From: Gammaproteobacteria bacterium
Lineage (GTDB): Bacteria; Actinomycetota; Acidimicrobiia; Spongiisociales; UBA4744
Length of the DNA stretch: 39,496 nucleotides
NCBI GenBank assembly: GCA_011682695.1
Contig: JAACED010000016.1
Location: forward strand, 1 to 39,496
Direction of reading: 5' to 3'
In this document: piece by piece, positions 24,751 through 32,758 of the stretch
Position numbering within the stretch: the stretch's first letter is position 1
How the letters are laid out: every line of letters starts with the position of its first letter
Position numbers and translations under genes: made by a program
The notes under the pieces: model-generated
Database searches by the model: none
The model's input: only the letters and a program-made list of their open reading frames with translations
What the model was told of the DNA's origin: nothing

Positions 24751-25679
24751 AGGTCCTGTACGGCGATCCGGTGCAGTGGTCGTTGCCTTCGAGGGGTTCC
24801 GCGGTGACGATCGGCGTCTACGACGGTGTGCATCGGGGCCATCAGAGAGTCATCGCAGATCTCGAGACCATGGGGGTATCGCTCGGCGCACGTCGCAGGG
24901 TCGTCCTCACCTTCGATTGCCATCCCGTGGCGGTTCTCGAGCCGACGAGAGCGCCGAAGATGCTCACGACAATGGAACGTCGTCTCGACATCCTCGAGAG
25001 TCTCGGTGTGGACGTTGCAGGAGTGCTCCCGTTCGATCAGATCCGACAGATGCGCCCGGAAGAGTTCATCCGCCGGGTTCTGGTCGATGCCCTGCATGCC
25101 AGGCTCGTGGTCGTCGGGTCGAATTTCCGTTTTGGGGTGGATCGCTCGGGAGGTGTGGACACACTGCGATCTGCAGGTGCCCGATTCGGGTTCGAGGTCG
25201 ATGCGGTCGATCTGCTCCGCGGAGATGGTGCGACGCTGTCCTCCACTGCCATTCGCAGAATGCTGAACCGAGGTGAGGTGGAAGCTGCGGCTAATGCATT
25301 GGGCAGGCTGTTCGAGTTACCGGGCACGGTTACCGTCGGTGACGGGCGGGGGATTGGCCTCGGCTATCCGACGGCGAATCTCGACATTCCCAAAGAACTG
25401 CTCATCCCGGCAGACGGGGTCTACGCCGTGTGGGCAACTGTCCGGAAGAGGACGCATCCCGCTGTTGCCAACATCGGTGTGCGTCCGACGTTCGAAGGAG
25501 CGGGGCGCGTTGTGGAGGCGCACCTCCTTGATGTGGCTCCGACCCTCTACGGCGAGCCGATGACGCTGCAGTTCGTTGGTCGCATTCGGGATGAGCAACA
25601 GTTCGCCGGCGCGGACGAACTCGTCACTCAGATCGAGCTGGACGTTGCCAAGGCAAGGGCGATGTTGGAGGAATCATGA
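24747..25679 (+). CDS. ribF: Bifunctional riboflavin kinase/FAD synthetase
   Basis: Converts riboflavin to FMN and then FAD. 310 residues from the GTG at 24747 that overlaps the truB stop; open frame upstream to 24465 is an out-of-frame reading of truB. N-terminal nucleotidyltransferase domain: VTIGVYDGVHRGHQ (20-33), VLTFDCHPVAVL, VVVGSNFRFGVDRSGGVDTL, and STAIRRMLNRGEV. C-terminal kinase domain: GRLFELPGTVTVGDGRGIGL, GYPTANLDIP, GVYAVWA and NIGVRPTFEG. ridA follows with a 4-base overlap. Confidence 0.96.
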   Translation: MKVLYGDPVQWSLPSRGSAVTIGVYDGVHRGHQRVIADLETMGVSLGARRRVVLTFDCHPVAVLEPTRAPKMLTTMERRLDILESLGVDVAGVLPFDQIRQMRPEEFIRRVLVDALHARLVVVGSNFRFGVDRSGGVDTLRSAGARFGFEVDAVDLLRGDGATLSSTAIRRMLNRGEVEAAANALGRLFELPGTVTVGDGRGIGLGYPTANLDIPKELLIPADGVYAVWATVRKRTHPAVANIGVRPTFEGAGRVVEAHLLDVAPTLYGEPMTLQFVGRIRDEQQFAGADELVTQIELDVAKARAMLEES

Positions 25680-26059
25680 GAGAACGCTTCCATTCCAGCT
25701 CCCCGTACGAGCCCGCGTACGGATTCTCCCGTGCCATCAGAATCGGCGACAGGGTGCTGATCGCAGGCACCGCGCCGATTCCTCCCGAGGGCGAGCCGAT
25801 GGCATCCACCGCGTACGAGCAGATGCGCCGCTGCGGAGTGATCATCATCGCGTCGCTGGAAGCAGCGGGTGCGACAGCGGCAGACGTCGTGCGTACGCGG
25901 ATGTTCCTGACCGACCCCGCCGACGCCGACGAGGTGGGCAGGGCGCATGCCGAGCTGTTCGGTGCTGCGGCACCCGTGGCAACGATGGTGGTCGTCGGCG
26001 GCCTCCTCGACCCCGGATGGAAGGTGGAGGTCGAGGCGGAAGCGCTGTTGGGAGGTTGA
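25676..26059 (+). CDS. RidA/YjgF/UK114 family protein
   Basis: RidA-family proteins deaminate reactive enamine/imine intermediates made by pyridoxal-phosphate enzymes, though many subfamilies have no proven activity. 127 residues: FSRAIRIGDRVLIAGTAPIP, AYEQMRRCGVIIIASLEAAG, VVRTRMFLTDPADADEVGRAH, PVATMVVVGGLLDPGWKVEVEAEA. The usual catalytic Arg position is within the C-terminal VVVGGLLDPGWKVEVEAEA, where no Arg is present, so this may be a non-RidA subfamily without deaminase activity (inference). It overlaps ribF by 4 bases. Confidence 0.9.
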   Translation: MRERFHSSSPYEPAYGFSRAIRIGDRVLIAGTAPIPPEGEPMASTAYEQMRRCGVIIIASLEAAGATAADVVRTRMFLTDPADADEVGRAHAELFGAAAPVATMVVVGGLLDPGWKVEVEAEALLGG

Positions 26060-26072
26060 CCGTGGCTCCTGA

Positions 26073-26103
26073 TTGTTCCGGTGCCCGGCGAAGGTGTTAC
26101 ACT
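26073..26103 (+). promoter_or_regulatory. Promoter of rpsO
   Basis: An extended -10, TGTTACACT (26095-26103), almost identical to that of rplS (TGTTACAAT), with a possible -35 TTGTTC (26073-26078) 19 bp upstream. The leader to the rpsO ATG is about 35 bases. Confidence 0.5.
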
Positions 26104-26144
26104 CCCGTCCGTTCCTCGTACCCCCTATCTGTGCGCGTGTGTGA

Positions 26145-26402
26145 ATGAAGGACACCAAAACCATTATCGAAGAGTACGGTCAGCATGACAGCGACACCGG
26201 TTCCCCCGAGGTTCAGGTCGCGCTGCTCACCGAACGTATCAACCATTTGACCGAGCATCTGCGTGAGCACAAACGCGATCATCACGGCCGCAGAGGCCTC
26301 CTGATGATGGTGGGCCAGCGACGCCGGCTGCTCAACTACCTGCGAAGGCAGGATGTGGAGCGATACCGCACACTGATCGCACGCCTGGGGCTGCGACGGT
26401 AG
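26145..26402 (+). CDS. rpsO: 30S ribosomal protein S15
   Basis: S15 nucleates the platform of the small subunit by binding the 16S central domain. 85 residues, against 89 in E. coli. The sequence has the canonical [42 protein letters not shown] and [15 protein letters not shown]. The ATG at 26145 has no strong ribosome binding site. A hairpin follows the stop; pnp comes next, the conserved rpsO-pnp pair. Confidence 0.97.
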   Translation: MKDTKTIIEEYGQHDSDTGSPEVQVALLTERINHLTEHLREHKRDHHGRRGLLMMVGQRRRLLNYLRRQDVERYRTLIARLGLRR

Positions 26403-26406
26403 ATTT

Positions 26407-26438
26407 GGAGAGAGCGGCATCCGTCGCTCCCTCTCCGT
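26407..26438 (+). terminator. Hairpin after rpsO
   Basis: GGAGAG-A-GCG and CGC-TC-CCTCTCC form an imperfect stem around a ~8-base loop, directly after the rpsO stop. It may terminate or be an RNA processing site between rpsO and pnp, as known in E. coli. Base pairing was judged by eye. Confidence 0.4.
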
Positions 26439-26476
26439 TCGAGAGCCGAACGGCCGGTCGGGGACGGTTTCTCCGG

Positions 26477-26492
26477 ATCCCATAATTGGGAT
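26477..26492. promoter_or_regulatory. Palindrome in the pnp promoter region
   Basis: ATCCCA-TAAT-TGGGAT is a perfect inverted repeat with a 4-base AT spacer. It contains CATAAT (26481-26486), which resembles a -10. It could be an operator overlapping a promoter; no protein can be named. Confidence 0.35.
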
Positions 26493-26517
26493 AAAGACGA
26501 CAAGTGGGGATGTGTGT

Positions 26518-26561
26518 CCAGTTGTCAGTTGTCAACCCTGTGCAAGAGGGCCGTCAACTGG
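26518..26561 (+). promoter_or_regulatory. pnp leader hairpin
   Basis: CCAGTTG (26518-26524) pairs with CAACTGG (26555-26561); inside, CCCT (26536-26539) pairs with AGGG (26547-26550). The left side also has a direct repeat CAGTTGTCAGTTGTCAA. Leader hairpins in pnp mRNA are cut by RNase III and mediate autocontrol in E. coli; a similar role here is inference. Confidence 0.4.
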
Positions 26562-26595
26562 TAATTGGCCCGCTTCCCCGGAAAGGGAGACACGC

Positions 26596-29058
26596 GTGTC
26601 AGAAATCACCGTACGCGGGTCAGTAGGCGGCCGCGAGGTCGTCATCGGAACCGGCAAACTCGCTGGTCAAGCAAACGGTTCGGTGACCATACAGACTGGC
26701 GACACCGCCGTTCTGGTCACCGCCACCGCCAACCAACGCCTTCGGGAGGGAATCGACTTCTTTCCCCTCACCGTCGATGTAGAAGAGCGCATGTACGCAG
26801 CGGGAAAGATCCCCGGATCGTTCTTCCGTCGTGAAGGCCGTCCTACCGAGCAGGCGATCTTGACCTGCCGGCTCATCGATCGCCCGTTGCGGCCGTCGTT
26901 CGCCGATGGTTTTCGCTGTGAGACACAGGTCGTTTCGACGATCCTGTCTATCGACGGGGAGAACCCATACGACATCATCTCGCTCAACGGAGCATCCGCA
27001 GCGTTGATGATCAGCGGCATCCCGTTCATGGGTCCCATTGGTGGAGTCATGCTCGGACTCAAGGACGGTCAATGGATCGTCAACCCGACCTACCAGGATC
27101 TCGAAGGATGCGTGTTCGAGTTGACGGTCGCCGGTCGACGCAACGACCAGGGGGAAGTCGACATCATGATGGTGGAGGCGGGTGCCACCGAGAACGGCCT
27201 GCGTCTCATCGCCGAGGGTCAACAGCCTTCGGACGAGGCGACGGTCGCACAGGGCCTCGAAGAGGCCAAGGCGCCGATCGCGGAAATCATCGACCTTCAG
27301 CTACAACTCGTCGAGCAGGTTGACGTCCCCGAGATCGAATGGCCGACCGCCGTCGATTACAGCGACGAGCTGTACGCACGGGTCGAGGCCGTGGCCACGC
27401 CGAAGCTCGCCGAGGTGATCCGCATTGCCGGAAAGCACGAGCGGAGTGATGCAGAGAGTCGCGTCGCGGAAGAGGTCATCGCCGAGCTCGGCTTGGACGA
27501 GGAAGACCTGGCCATGGCGAAGAAGGCGCTGAAGAAGGTCGAGAAGACGTTGATGCGTCAGCGGGTCGTCGACGAAGGTGTCCGCATGGACGGACGCAGT
27601 CCGACCGAGATACGTCCGCTGCATGCGGAAGTCGGACTGATACCTCGCACACACGGCTCCGGCCTGTTTGAACGTGGCGAGACCCAGGTGTTGAACATCA
27701 CCACGCTCGGGATGCTCAAGATGGAGCAGATGCTCGACACGCTCGCCATCGAGGAGAGCAAACGGTTCATGCACCACTACAACTTCCCGCCGTTCTCGGT
27801 CGGCGAGGCAGGATTCATGCGTGGCCCGAAGCGTCGCGAGATCGGCCACGGTGCTCTTGCCGAGAAGGCGGTGCTTCCCGTCGTGCCGACGAGTGATGAA
27901 TTCCCGTATGCACTGCGTCTCGTCTCCGAGGTGCTGTCGTCCAACGGTTCGACGTCGATGGCGTCGGTCTGTTCTTCGAGTCTGTCGCTCATGGACGCCG
28001 GTGTGCCGATCTCTGAGCCTGTCGCGGGCATCGCGATGGGTCTGATCTCGGTCGACGGTAAGTTCGTCACGCTCACCGACATCATCGGTGCAGAAGATGC
28101 ACTCGGCGACATGGACTTCAAGGTCGCGGGAACCGCCGATGTGATCACTGCGTTGCAGATGGACACGAAGATCGAAGGGCTGCCATCCGAGGTGCTCACG
28201 GGTGCCCTCCAGCAGGCAAAGGACGCTCGTCTGGCGATCCTGGACACGATGCGGGCCGCAATCGAAGGTCCGCGGACGGAACTCAACGAGTGGGCCCCGA
28301 GGATCGAGGCCGTGCGAATCCCCAAGGACAAGATCGGTGAGATCATCGGTCCGAAGGGCAAGCACATCCGTGAACTCGAAGAAGAAACGGGAGCGTCGAT
28401 CGAGATCGAGGAGGACGGAGCCGAAGGCATCGTTCGCATCGGTTCTCCCGACGGTGACTCCCTTGCGGCCGCCAAGGAGCGGGTCCTCCAGATGGCGTTC
28501 CCACCCGAAGCCGAGGTTGGCAAGGAATACGACGGTGAAGTCGTGAACATCACCAAGTTCGGTGCGTTCATCAACATCCTTCCCGGTCGTGACGGCCTGC
28601 TCCACATCTCCAAGATCGACGCGAACCGTCGTGTCGACCGTGTCGAGGACTACGTGGCGCTGGGAGACAAGGTGAAGGTCATCGTGCGTGAAGTCGACCG
28701 GATGGGGAAGGTCAATCTGGACCTCGCCGCCGAGATCGAGCCGAAGCCGGATGCCAAACTGGGCGCAGAACGCCATGGCAGCGACCGTGGCAATGAGCGT
28801 CGTGACGACCGTGGTGGAGATCGTGGTCGCGGCGGCGATCGTGGCCGTGGCGGAGATCGTGATCGTGGCCGTGGTGGAGATCGTGATCGTGGTCGTGGTG
28901 GAGATCGTGATCGTGGTCGTGGTGGAGATCGTGATCGTGGTCGTGGTGGAGATCGGGACCGTGGTGACGACCGCGGTGCGGAGCCAAGCAGCGGTGACCG
29001 GCCCCGACGCAAGATCGTCTCCTTCGAAGAAGAGTTCGAGAAGAGAAACGATTCCTGA
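26596..29058 (+). CDS. pnp: Polyribonucleotide nucleotidyltransferase (PNPase)
   Basis: 3'-5' phosphorolytic exoribonuclease and core of RNA decay. The GTG at 26596, 7 bases after AAAGGGAGA, gives 820 residues; the upstream frame to 26512 covers the leader. Two RNase PH domains joined by a helical domain: PGSFFRREGRPTEQAILTCR, LIDRPLRPSFADGFRCETQV, RMDGRSPTEIRPLHAEVGL, RTHGSGLFERGETQVLN and MASVCSSSLSLMDAGVPI. KH domain about 573-620 (GEIIGPKGKHIRELEEETG), S1 about 641-710 (EVVNITKFGAFINILPGRDG). After that comes an unusual ~98-residue tail made mostly of Arg-Gly-Gly-Asp repeats, ending SFEEEFEKRNDS. Confidence 0.97.
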   Translation: MSEITVRGSVGGREVVIGTGKLAGQANGSVTIQTGDTAVLVTATANQRLREGIDFFPLTVDVEERMYAAGKIPGSFFRREGRPTEQAILTCRLIDRPLRPSFADGFRCETQVVSTILSIDGENPYDIISLNGASAALMISGIPFMGPIGGVMLGLKDGQWIVNPTYQDLEGCVFELTVAGRRNDQGEVDIMMVEAGATENGLRLIAEGQQPSDEATVAQGLEEAKAPIAEIIDLQLQLVEQVDVPEIEWPTAVDYSDELYARVEAVATPKLAEVIRIAGKHERSDAESRVAEEVIAELGLDEEDLAMAKKALKKVEKTLMRQRVVDEGVRMDGRSPTEIRPLHAEVGLIPRTHGSGLFERGETQVLNITTLGMLKMEQMLDTLAIEESKRFMHHYNFPPFSVGEAGFMRGPKRREIGHGALAEKAVLPVVPTSDEFPYALRLVSEVLSSNGSTSMASVCSSSLSLMDAGVPISEPVAGIAMGLISVDGKFVTLTDIIGAEDALGDMDFKVAGTADVITALQMDTKIEGLPSEVLTGALQQAKDARLAILDTMRAAIEGPRTELNEWAPRIEAVRIPKDKIGEIIGPKGKHIRELEEETGASIEIEEDGAEGIVRIGSPDGDSLAAAKERVLQMAFPPEAEVGKEYDGEVVNITKFGAFINILPGRDGLLHISKIDANRRVDRVEDYVALGDKVKVIVREVDRMGKVNLDLAAEIEPKPDAKLGAERHGSDRGNERRDDRGGDRGRGGDRGRGGDRDRGRGGDRDRGRGGDRDRGRGGDRDRGRGGDRDRGDDRGAEPSSGDRPRRKIVSFEEEFEKRNDS
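28810..28970 (+). repeat. Tandem repeat encoding the RG-rich tail of PNPase
   Basis: A 24-bp unit (GATCGTGATCGTGGTCGTGGTGGA with minor changes; read as GDRDRGRG) is repeated about four times, preceded by shorter GDRGRG units. The DNA copies are nearly identical, so copy number may vary. Confidence 0.85.
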
Positions 29059-29071
29059 GAGACTGTTTCTC

Positions 29072-29104
29072 AAAGAGGGCGGGCCATCATGGCCCGCCCT
29101 CTTT
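29072..29104 (+). terminator. Strong intrinsic terminator after pnp
   Basis: AAAGAGGGCGGGCCA, loop TCA, TGGCCCGCCCTCTTT: a perfect 15-bp stem ending in a T-run, 13 bases after the pnp stop. It marks the end of the translation superoperon. Confidence 0.85.
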
Positions 29105-29218
29105 GCTCTCCGACACCCATGCGGTTCGTTTCCGAGCGGATCCAGGTGATCGCCGGCTCTCTGCGACTACTCGATCCACGCTGCATGCTCCCGAGAGTCC
29201 ATGCTGCCGACGGCCACC

Positions 29219-29224
29219 TACTCT
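29219..29224 (+). promoter_or_regulatory. -10 box of the Fpg-family gene, probably leaderless
   Basis: TACTCT is followed by six bases (TGACGT) and the GTG at 29231, with no ribosome binding site. Same arrangement as at comM and the HNH gene. Confidence 0.45.
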
Positions 29225-29230
29225 TGACGT

Positions 29231-30118
29231 GTGCCCGAACTGCCCGACATCGTCATCTACGTGGAGGCTCTCGAGCGTCGCATTCTCGGAGCACAGCTGG
29301 AGCACGTCAGAGTGGTCTCACCATCGGTGCTACGGACGTACGACCCGCCGATCGGCGAAATCGAAGGTCGTCATGTCCAAGGGCTGCGCCGGATCGGCAA
29401 GCGAATCGTTTGGCAGCTGGAAGATGACCTGTTCGTCGTGATCCATCTGATGGTCGCCGGTCGGCTGCGATGGAGAAGCCCGGGGGCTGCAATTCCGAAG
29501 AAGGTAGGCCTGGCCGCTTTCGACTTTCCCGGTGGCACACTGGTCTTCACCGAGGCATCTCGGAGGAAGCGAGCTTCGCTCCATCTGCTTCGCGGGGAGG
29601 AGGAGATCGCCACGATCGATCCTGGCGGTCTGGAACCACTCACGATGACGCTCGAGGAGTTCTCCGCAGCACTCGTTCGTCAGAACCGGACGCTGAAACG
29701 TGCCCTCACCGACCCGAGAACCTTCAGTGGGATCGGGAATGCGTATTCGGACGAGATCCTGCACAGGGCGCGTCTCTCGCCGCTGCAGCTCACCGAACGG
29801 CTGGACAGCGCCGCGATCGTTGCACTCTTCGACGCCACTCGGGCCGTGCTGATCGATTGGACGGACCGTCTCCGAAGAGAAGTGGGGGAGGGCTGGCCGG
29901 AGAAGGTCACGGCCTTCAGACCGGAGATGGCGGTCCACGGAAAGCACGGAGAGCCGTGCCCCGTGTGCGGTTCACCCGTGCAGCGGATCGTGTACACAAG
30001 CAACGAGACCAACTACTGCGCCACGTGCCAGACGAACGGGAAGTTGCTCGCCGATCGCGCCCGATCCCGCCTTCTCAAAGGAGACCGAACCAGGCGGATC
30101 GAAGAAGTGGGCGGCTGA
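29231..30118 (+). CDS. Fpg/Nei family DNA glycosylase
   Basis: Base excision repair enzyme that removes oxidised bases and cuts the abasic site. 295 residues starting MPELPDIVIYVEALERRIL. P2 and E3, which form the active site after Met removal, are kept; the usual PELPEVE reads PELPDIV. Conserved helix-two-turn-helix region RTFSGIGNAYSDEILHRARLSPL, and a zinc finger CPVC-x16-CATCQ followed by TNGK in place of the usual arginine-loop GRSTY. This sequence belongs to a side branch of the family, so its substrate is uncertain. It starts a transcript after the pnp terminator. Confidence 0.9.
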   Translation: MPELPDIVIYVEALERRILGAQLEHVRVVSPSVLRTYDPPIGEIEGRHVQGLRRIGKRIVWQLEDDLFVVIHLMVAGRLRWRSPGAAIPKKVGLAAFDFPGGTLVFTEASRRKRASLHLLRGEEEIATIDPGGLEPLTMTLEEFSAALVRQNRTLKRALTDPRTFSGIGNAYSDEILHRARLSPLQLTERLDSAAIVALFDATRAVLIDWTDRLRREVGEGWPEKVTAFRPEMAVHGKHGEPCPVCGSPVQRIVYTSNETNYCATCQTNGKLLADRARSRLLKGDRTRRIEEVGG

Positions 30119-30176
30119 AAGCGTGATGGTCGGTCGTCCAGGAGCCCCTAAGATCGAGTGGGACGAGAGGACCTGG

Positions 30177-31070
30177 ATGTCGGCTGTGATCCGAACCGAG
30201 AGGCTCACGAAGTACTATCGGAAGGAGCGCGGCATCGTCGATCTCAGCCTCGAGATCGTCGAGGGAGAGGTGTTCGGCTATCTGGGGCCCAACGGCGCCG
30301 GAAAGACCACGACGATCCGGCTTCTTCTCGGTCTTCTCCATCCGACGAGAGGGAAAGTCGAAGTTCTCGGACACGACACCCGGTCGGTGAAGACACGACG
30401 GGCGATCGGCTATCTGCCAGGTGAGTTCGCCCTCTATGAGGACATGACCGTCAAGGACCTGCTCACGTATCTCGCCAATCTCAGGGGGTTGCGCGGATTG
30501 GGTGGCGCCAAGGAGTTCGCGGCGCGGCTCGAGCTCGACATGACCCGTAGGGTCGGCGACCTGTCGTCCGGGAACAAACAGAAAGTCGGGCTGGTGCAGG
30601 CATTCATGCACCAACCGAGACTTCTCATCTTGGACGAGCCGACCGGCGGCCTCGATCCGCTCATGCAGCAGGAGTTCTACCGGATGATCCGCGAGGCGCG
30701 TCGGGAAGGACGCACGGTGTTCCTGTCCTCGCACACGCTCTCGGAGGTCGAGCGTATCGCCGACCGGGTCGGCATCATTCGTGATGGCGATCTCGTTGTC
30801 GTGGAGAGTTTGGACTCACTCAAGGCGCGGGCTCCACGACGTATCGAGTTGCACTTCTCCGGTCCTGTTCCGTCGGAGCGATTCACCGCTTTGCCGAACG
30901 TCGAGGATGTGTCCGTCGATGACGGCGTCGTATCGTGCCGGGTGGTGGGATCCGTCGATCGCCTCATCAAGACGGCCGCCGAGTTCGAACTTACCAACAT
31001 CATCAGTCATGAGGCAGATCTCGAAGAGCTCTTCCTCGGGTACTTCCGGGGTGACAGCGATGCTGCGTAA
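30177..31070 (+). CDS. ABC transporter ATP-binding protein
   Basis: Cytoplasmic ATPase of an ABC-2 type exporter, most like the DrrA/CcmA group. 297 residues: Walker A GPNGAGKT (37-44), Q-loop region GYLPGEFALYEDMTV, signature LSSGNKQK (129-136), Walker B LLILDEP (149-155), and H-loop SSHTLSEVE. The C-terminal domain of about 80 residues is not catalytic. The ATG at 30177 has GAGAGGA in front; an in-frame ATG at 30126 (after GTG at 30123) would add 17-18 residues. Directly precedes and overlaps its permease. The exported substrate is unknown. Confidence 0.92.
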   Translation: MSAVIRTERLTKYYRKERGIVDLSLEIVEGEVFGYLGPNGAGKTTTIRLLLGLLHPTRGKVEVLGHDTRSVKTRRAIGYLPGEFALYEDMTVKDLLTYLANLRGLRGLGGAKEFAARLELDMTRRVGDLSSGNKQKVGLVQAFMHQPRLLILDEPTGGLDPLMQQEFYRMIREARREGRTVFLSSHTLSEVERIADRVGIIRDGDLVVVESLDSLKARAPRRIELHFSGPVPSERFTALPNVEDVSVDDGVVSCRVVGSVDRLIKTAAEFELTNIISHEADLEELFLGYFRGDSDAA

Positions 31071-31872
31071 CGTGTTCACCAAGACGATGCGGGACCGCCG
31101 CAAGGCCATGCTCTGGTGGCTCTCGGGTTCGGCCGCATACATGCTGCTGATCGTCGTTGTCTGGTCGGTCTTCAATGATCCAGGCCTGCAGGACTCGTAC
31201 GACAAGCTCCTCGCAGCCTATCCCCCCGAAGTGCTTGCCATGATCGGTATGAGCGCTGGGCAGTCGGTGTTCTCGCCTGTCGGGTACTTGACCGTGGAGG
31301 CGTTCGGCTGGATCGTGCCGCTGCTGCTGCTGATCCTCGCGGCAGGGACCGGTGCCCGCGCGATTGCAGGCGAAGAGGAAGCCAGAACGATGGATCTGCT
31401 GCTCTCCAACCCGGTTTCGCGGACGTCGGTGGTGGTGCAGAAGGCGCTCGCGATGCTGGTACTGGTCATGCTGCTTGGCGCGGCGATCTACGTCGGGGCC
31501 ACGGTCGGAGTTTTGGCGGTTGGGATGGAGATCTCCATGGCACATCTGGCCGCCGCCACCCTCCAGGCGGTGATGCTCGGTCTCGGGTTCGGAGCGCTCG
31601 CCCTCACGCTTGGTGCCGCGACCGGTAACCGGGGTCTGAGTCTCGGTGTTGTTGCCGCCGTTGCCCTGGCCACTTTCCTCGTCCAGTCGATCGGTCCGCT
31701 TGCGAACTGGCCGCTGTGGTCTCAGAAACTCTCGCCGTTCTACTACTACTCGGCTCACACACCTCTCGAGAAGGGCCTGTCCTGGGGTGACTTCGGAGTT
31801 CTCGCAGCAATCTTCGTTGTGCTGGTTGTAGCTGCAGTGCCACTGTTTGCCCGAAGGGACGTACGGATATGA
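31060..31872 (+). CDS. ABC-2 type transporter permease
   Basis: Membrane partner of the preceding ATPase. 270 residues with about six hydrophobic helices: near 20-40 (YMLLIVVVWSVF), 85-105 (IVPLLLLILAAG), 130-155, 165-190, 195-215 and 245-265. The segment GARAIAGEEEARTMDLLLSNPVSR between helices 2 and 3 is typical of ABC-2 permeases that face the ATPase. The ATG at 31060 overlaps the ATPase gene by 11 bases; a GTG at 31051 is an alternative. The stop overlaps the hydrolase start. Confidence 0.9.
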   Translation: MLRNVFTKTMRDRRKAMLWWLSGSAAYMLLIVVVWSVFNDPGLQDSYDKLLAAYPPEVLAMIGMSAGQSVFSPVGYLTVEAFGWIVPLLLLILAAGTGARAIAGEEEARTMDLLLSNPVSRTSVVVQKALAMLVLVMLLGAAIYVGATVGVLAVGMEISMAHLAAATLQAVMLGLGFGALALTLGAATGNRGLSLGVVAAVALATFLVQSIGPLANWPLWSQKLSPFYYYSAHTPLEKGLSWGDFGVLAAIFVVLVVAAVPLFARRDVRI

Positions 31873-32705
31873 AGCAAGATCTCTATGCATATGTGGAAGA
31901 GGACGTTCGCGAGTCGCTGTTCGGATTTCGTCGAGACCGTAAGGTGCGCCGGTTGCGCATCGACGACCACGTCTGGCAATACGTCTCGTTTGGCGCAGGC
32001 GATCAGACGATTCTGTTTCTGCATGGAATGGGTGGCGCCTACGACATCTGGTGGCAGCAACTCGAAGCGTTCGCCGGCCGGTTTCATGTCGTGTCGGTCA
32101 CCTATCCCGACGTTGCGACCCTTGCCGGGCTTCGTCGCGGCCTTCTCGCGATTCTGGACGCCGAGCGCATCGACCGGTTCAGTGTCGTGGGGACATCCCT
32201 GGGCGGGTACTTGGCGCAATACCTCGTTGCTCACGACGCGGACCGGATCGATCGTGCGGTGTTCGCCAATACGTTCCCACCGAATGACATCATCTCCGCC
32301 GAGAATGCCCGGACGGCAGCCGTCTCGGCGTACCTGCCGGAGAGACTCGTCATGGGGGTGTTCCGCAAGCGCGTCGCCTCAGGCGCCGTTCCGGCGGCCG
32401 GCGGCTCACCTCTGGTGCGCGCCTACCTGTACGAGCAGTCGCGCGGGGTGATGTCCAAGGCGCAGTTCCTGACGCGGTACCAATGTGTGATCGACCGGTT
32501 CGACCCGGTGGAACCCCCGATGCCGGTGCTGATCATCGAATCCGACAACGACCCTCTCGTATCGCGCGAGCTGCGGGAGATGCTCCGACGCACCTATCCG
32601 AATGCAGAGACCTACACGTTTCACAAGACGGGGCACTTCACCTATCTGAACGAACCTGTGGCGTACACGCGGGTGCTGGCCGAGTTCCTGGAACGACACG
32701 ACTGA
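31869..32705 (+). CDS. Alpha/beta hydrolase
   Basis: 278 residues with an alpha/beta-hydrolase fold. Oxyanion-hole region LHGMGGAYDIWW (51-62), nucleophile elbow VVGTSLGGYLAQ with S110, acid residue in IIESDNDPLVS (D226 or D228) and catalytic H256 in KTGHFTYLNEP. No signal peptide. Overlaps the permease gene by 4 bases, so it is probably part of the ABC operon; a detoxification or lipid-related role is possible but not shown. Confidence 0.92.
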   Translation: MKQDLYAYVEEDVRESLFGFRRDRKVRRLRIDDHVWQYVSFGAGDQTILFLHGMGGAYDIWWQQLEAFAGRFHVVSVTYPDVATLAGLRRGLLAILDAERIDRFSVVGTSLGGYLAQYLVAHDADRIDRAVFANTFPPNDIISAENARTAAVSAYLPERLVMGVFRKRVASGAVPAAGGSPLVRAYLYEQSRGVMSKAQFLTRYQCVIDRFDPVEPPMPVLIIESDNDPLVSRELREMLRRTYPNAETYTFHKTGHFTYLNEPVAYTRVLAEFLERHD

Positions 32706-32758
32706 GGCAGCTCGCGAGCGTTTAGGCTGCACGGCGACTGTTGTCATGGAGGTTCTTC

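Noticed and set aside
27301-29073. Long 590-codon minus-strand open frame opposite pnp
   Set aside because: It is an antisense reading of PNPase, with Ile/Thr repeats mirroring the RG repeat; pnp itself is unambiguous.
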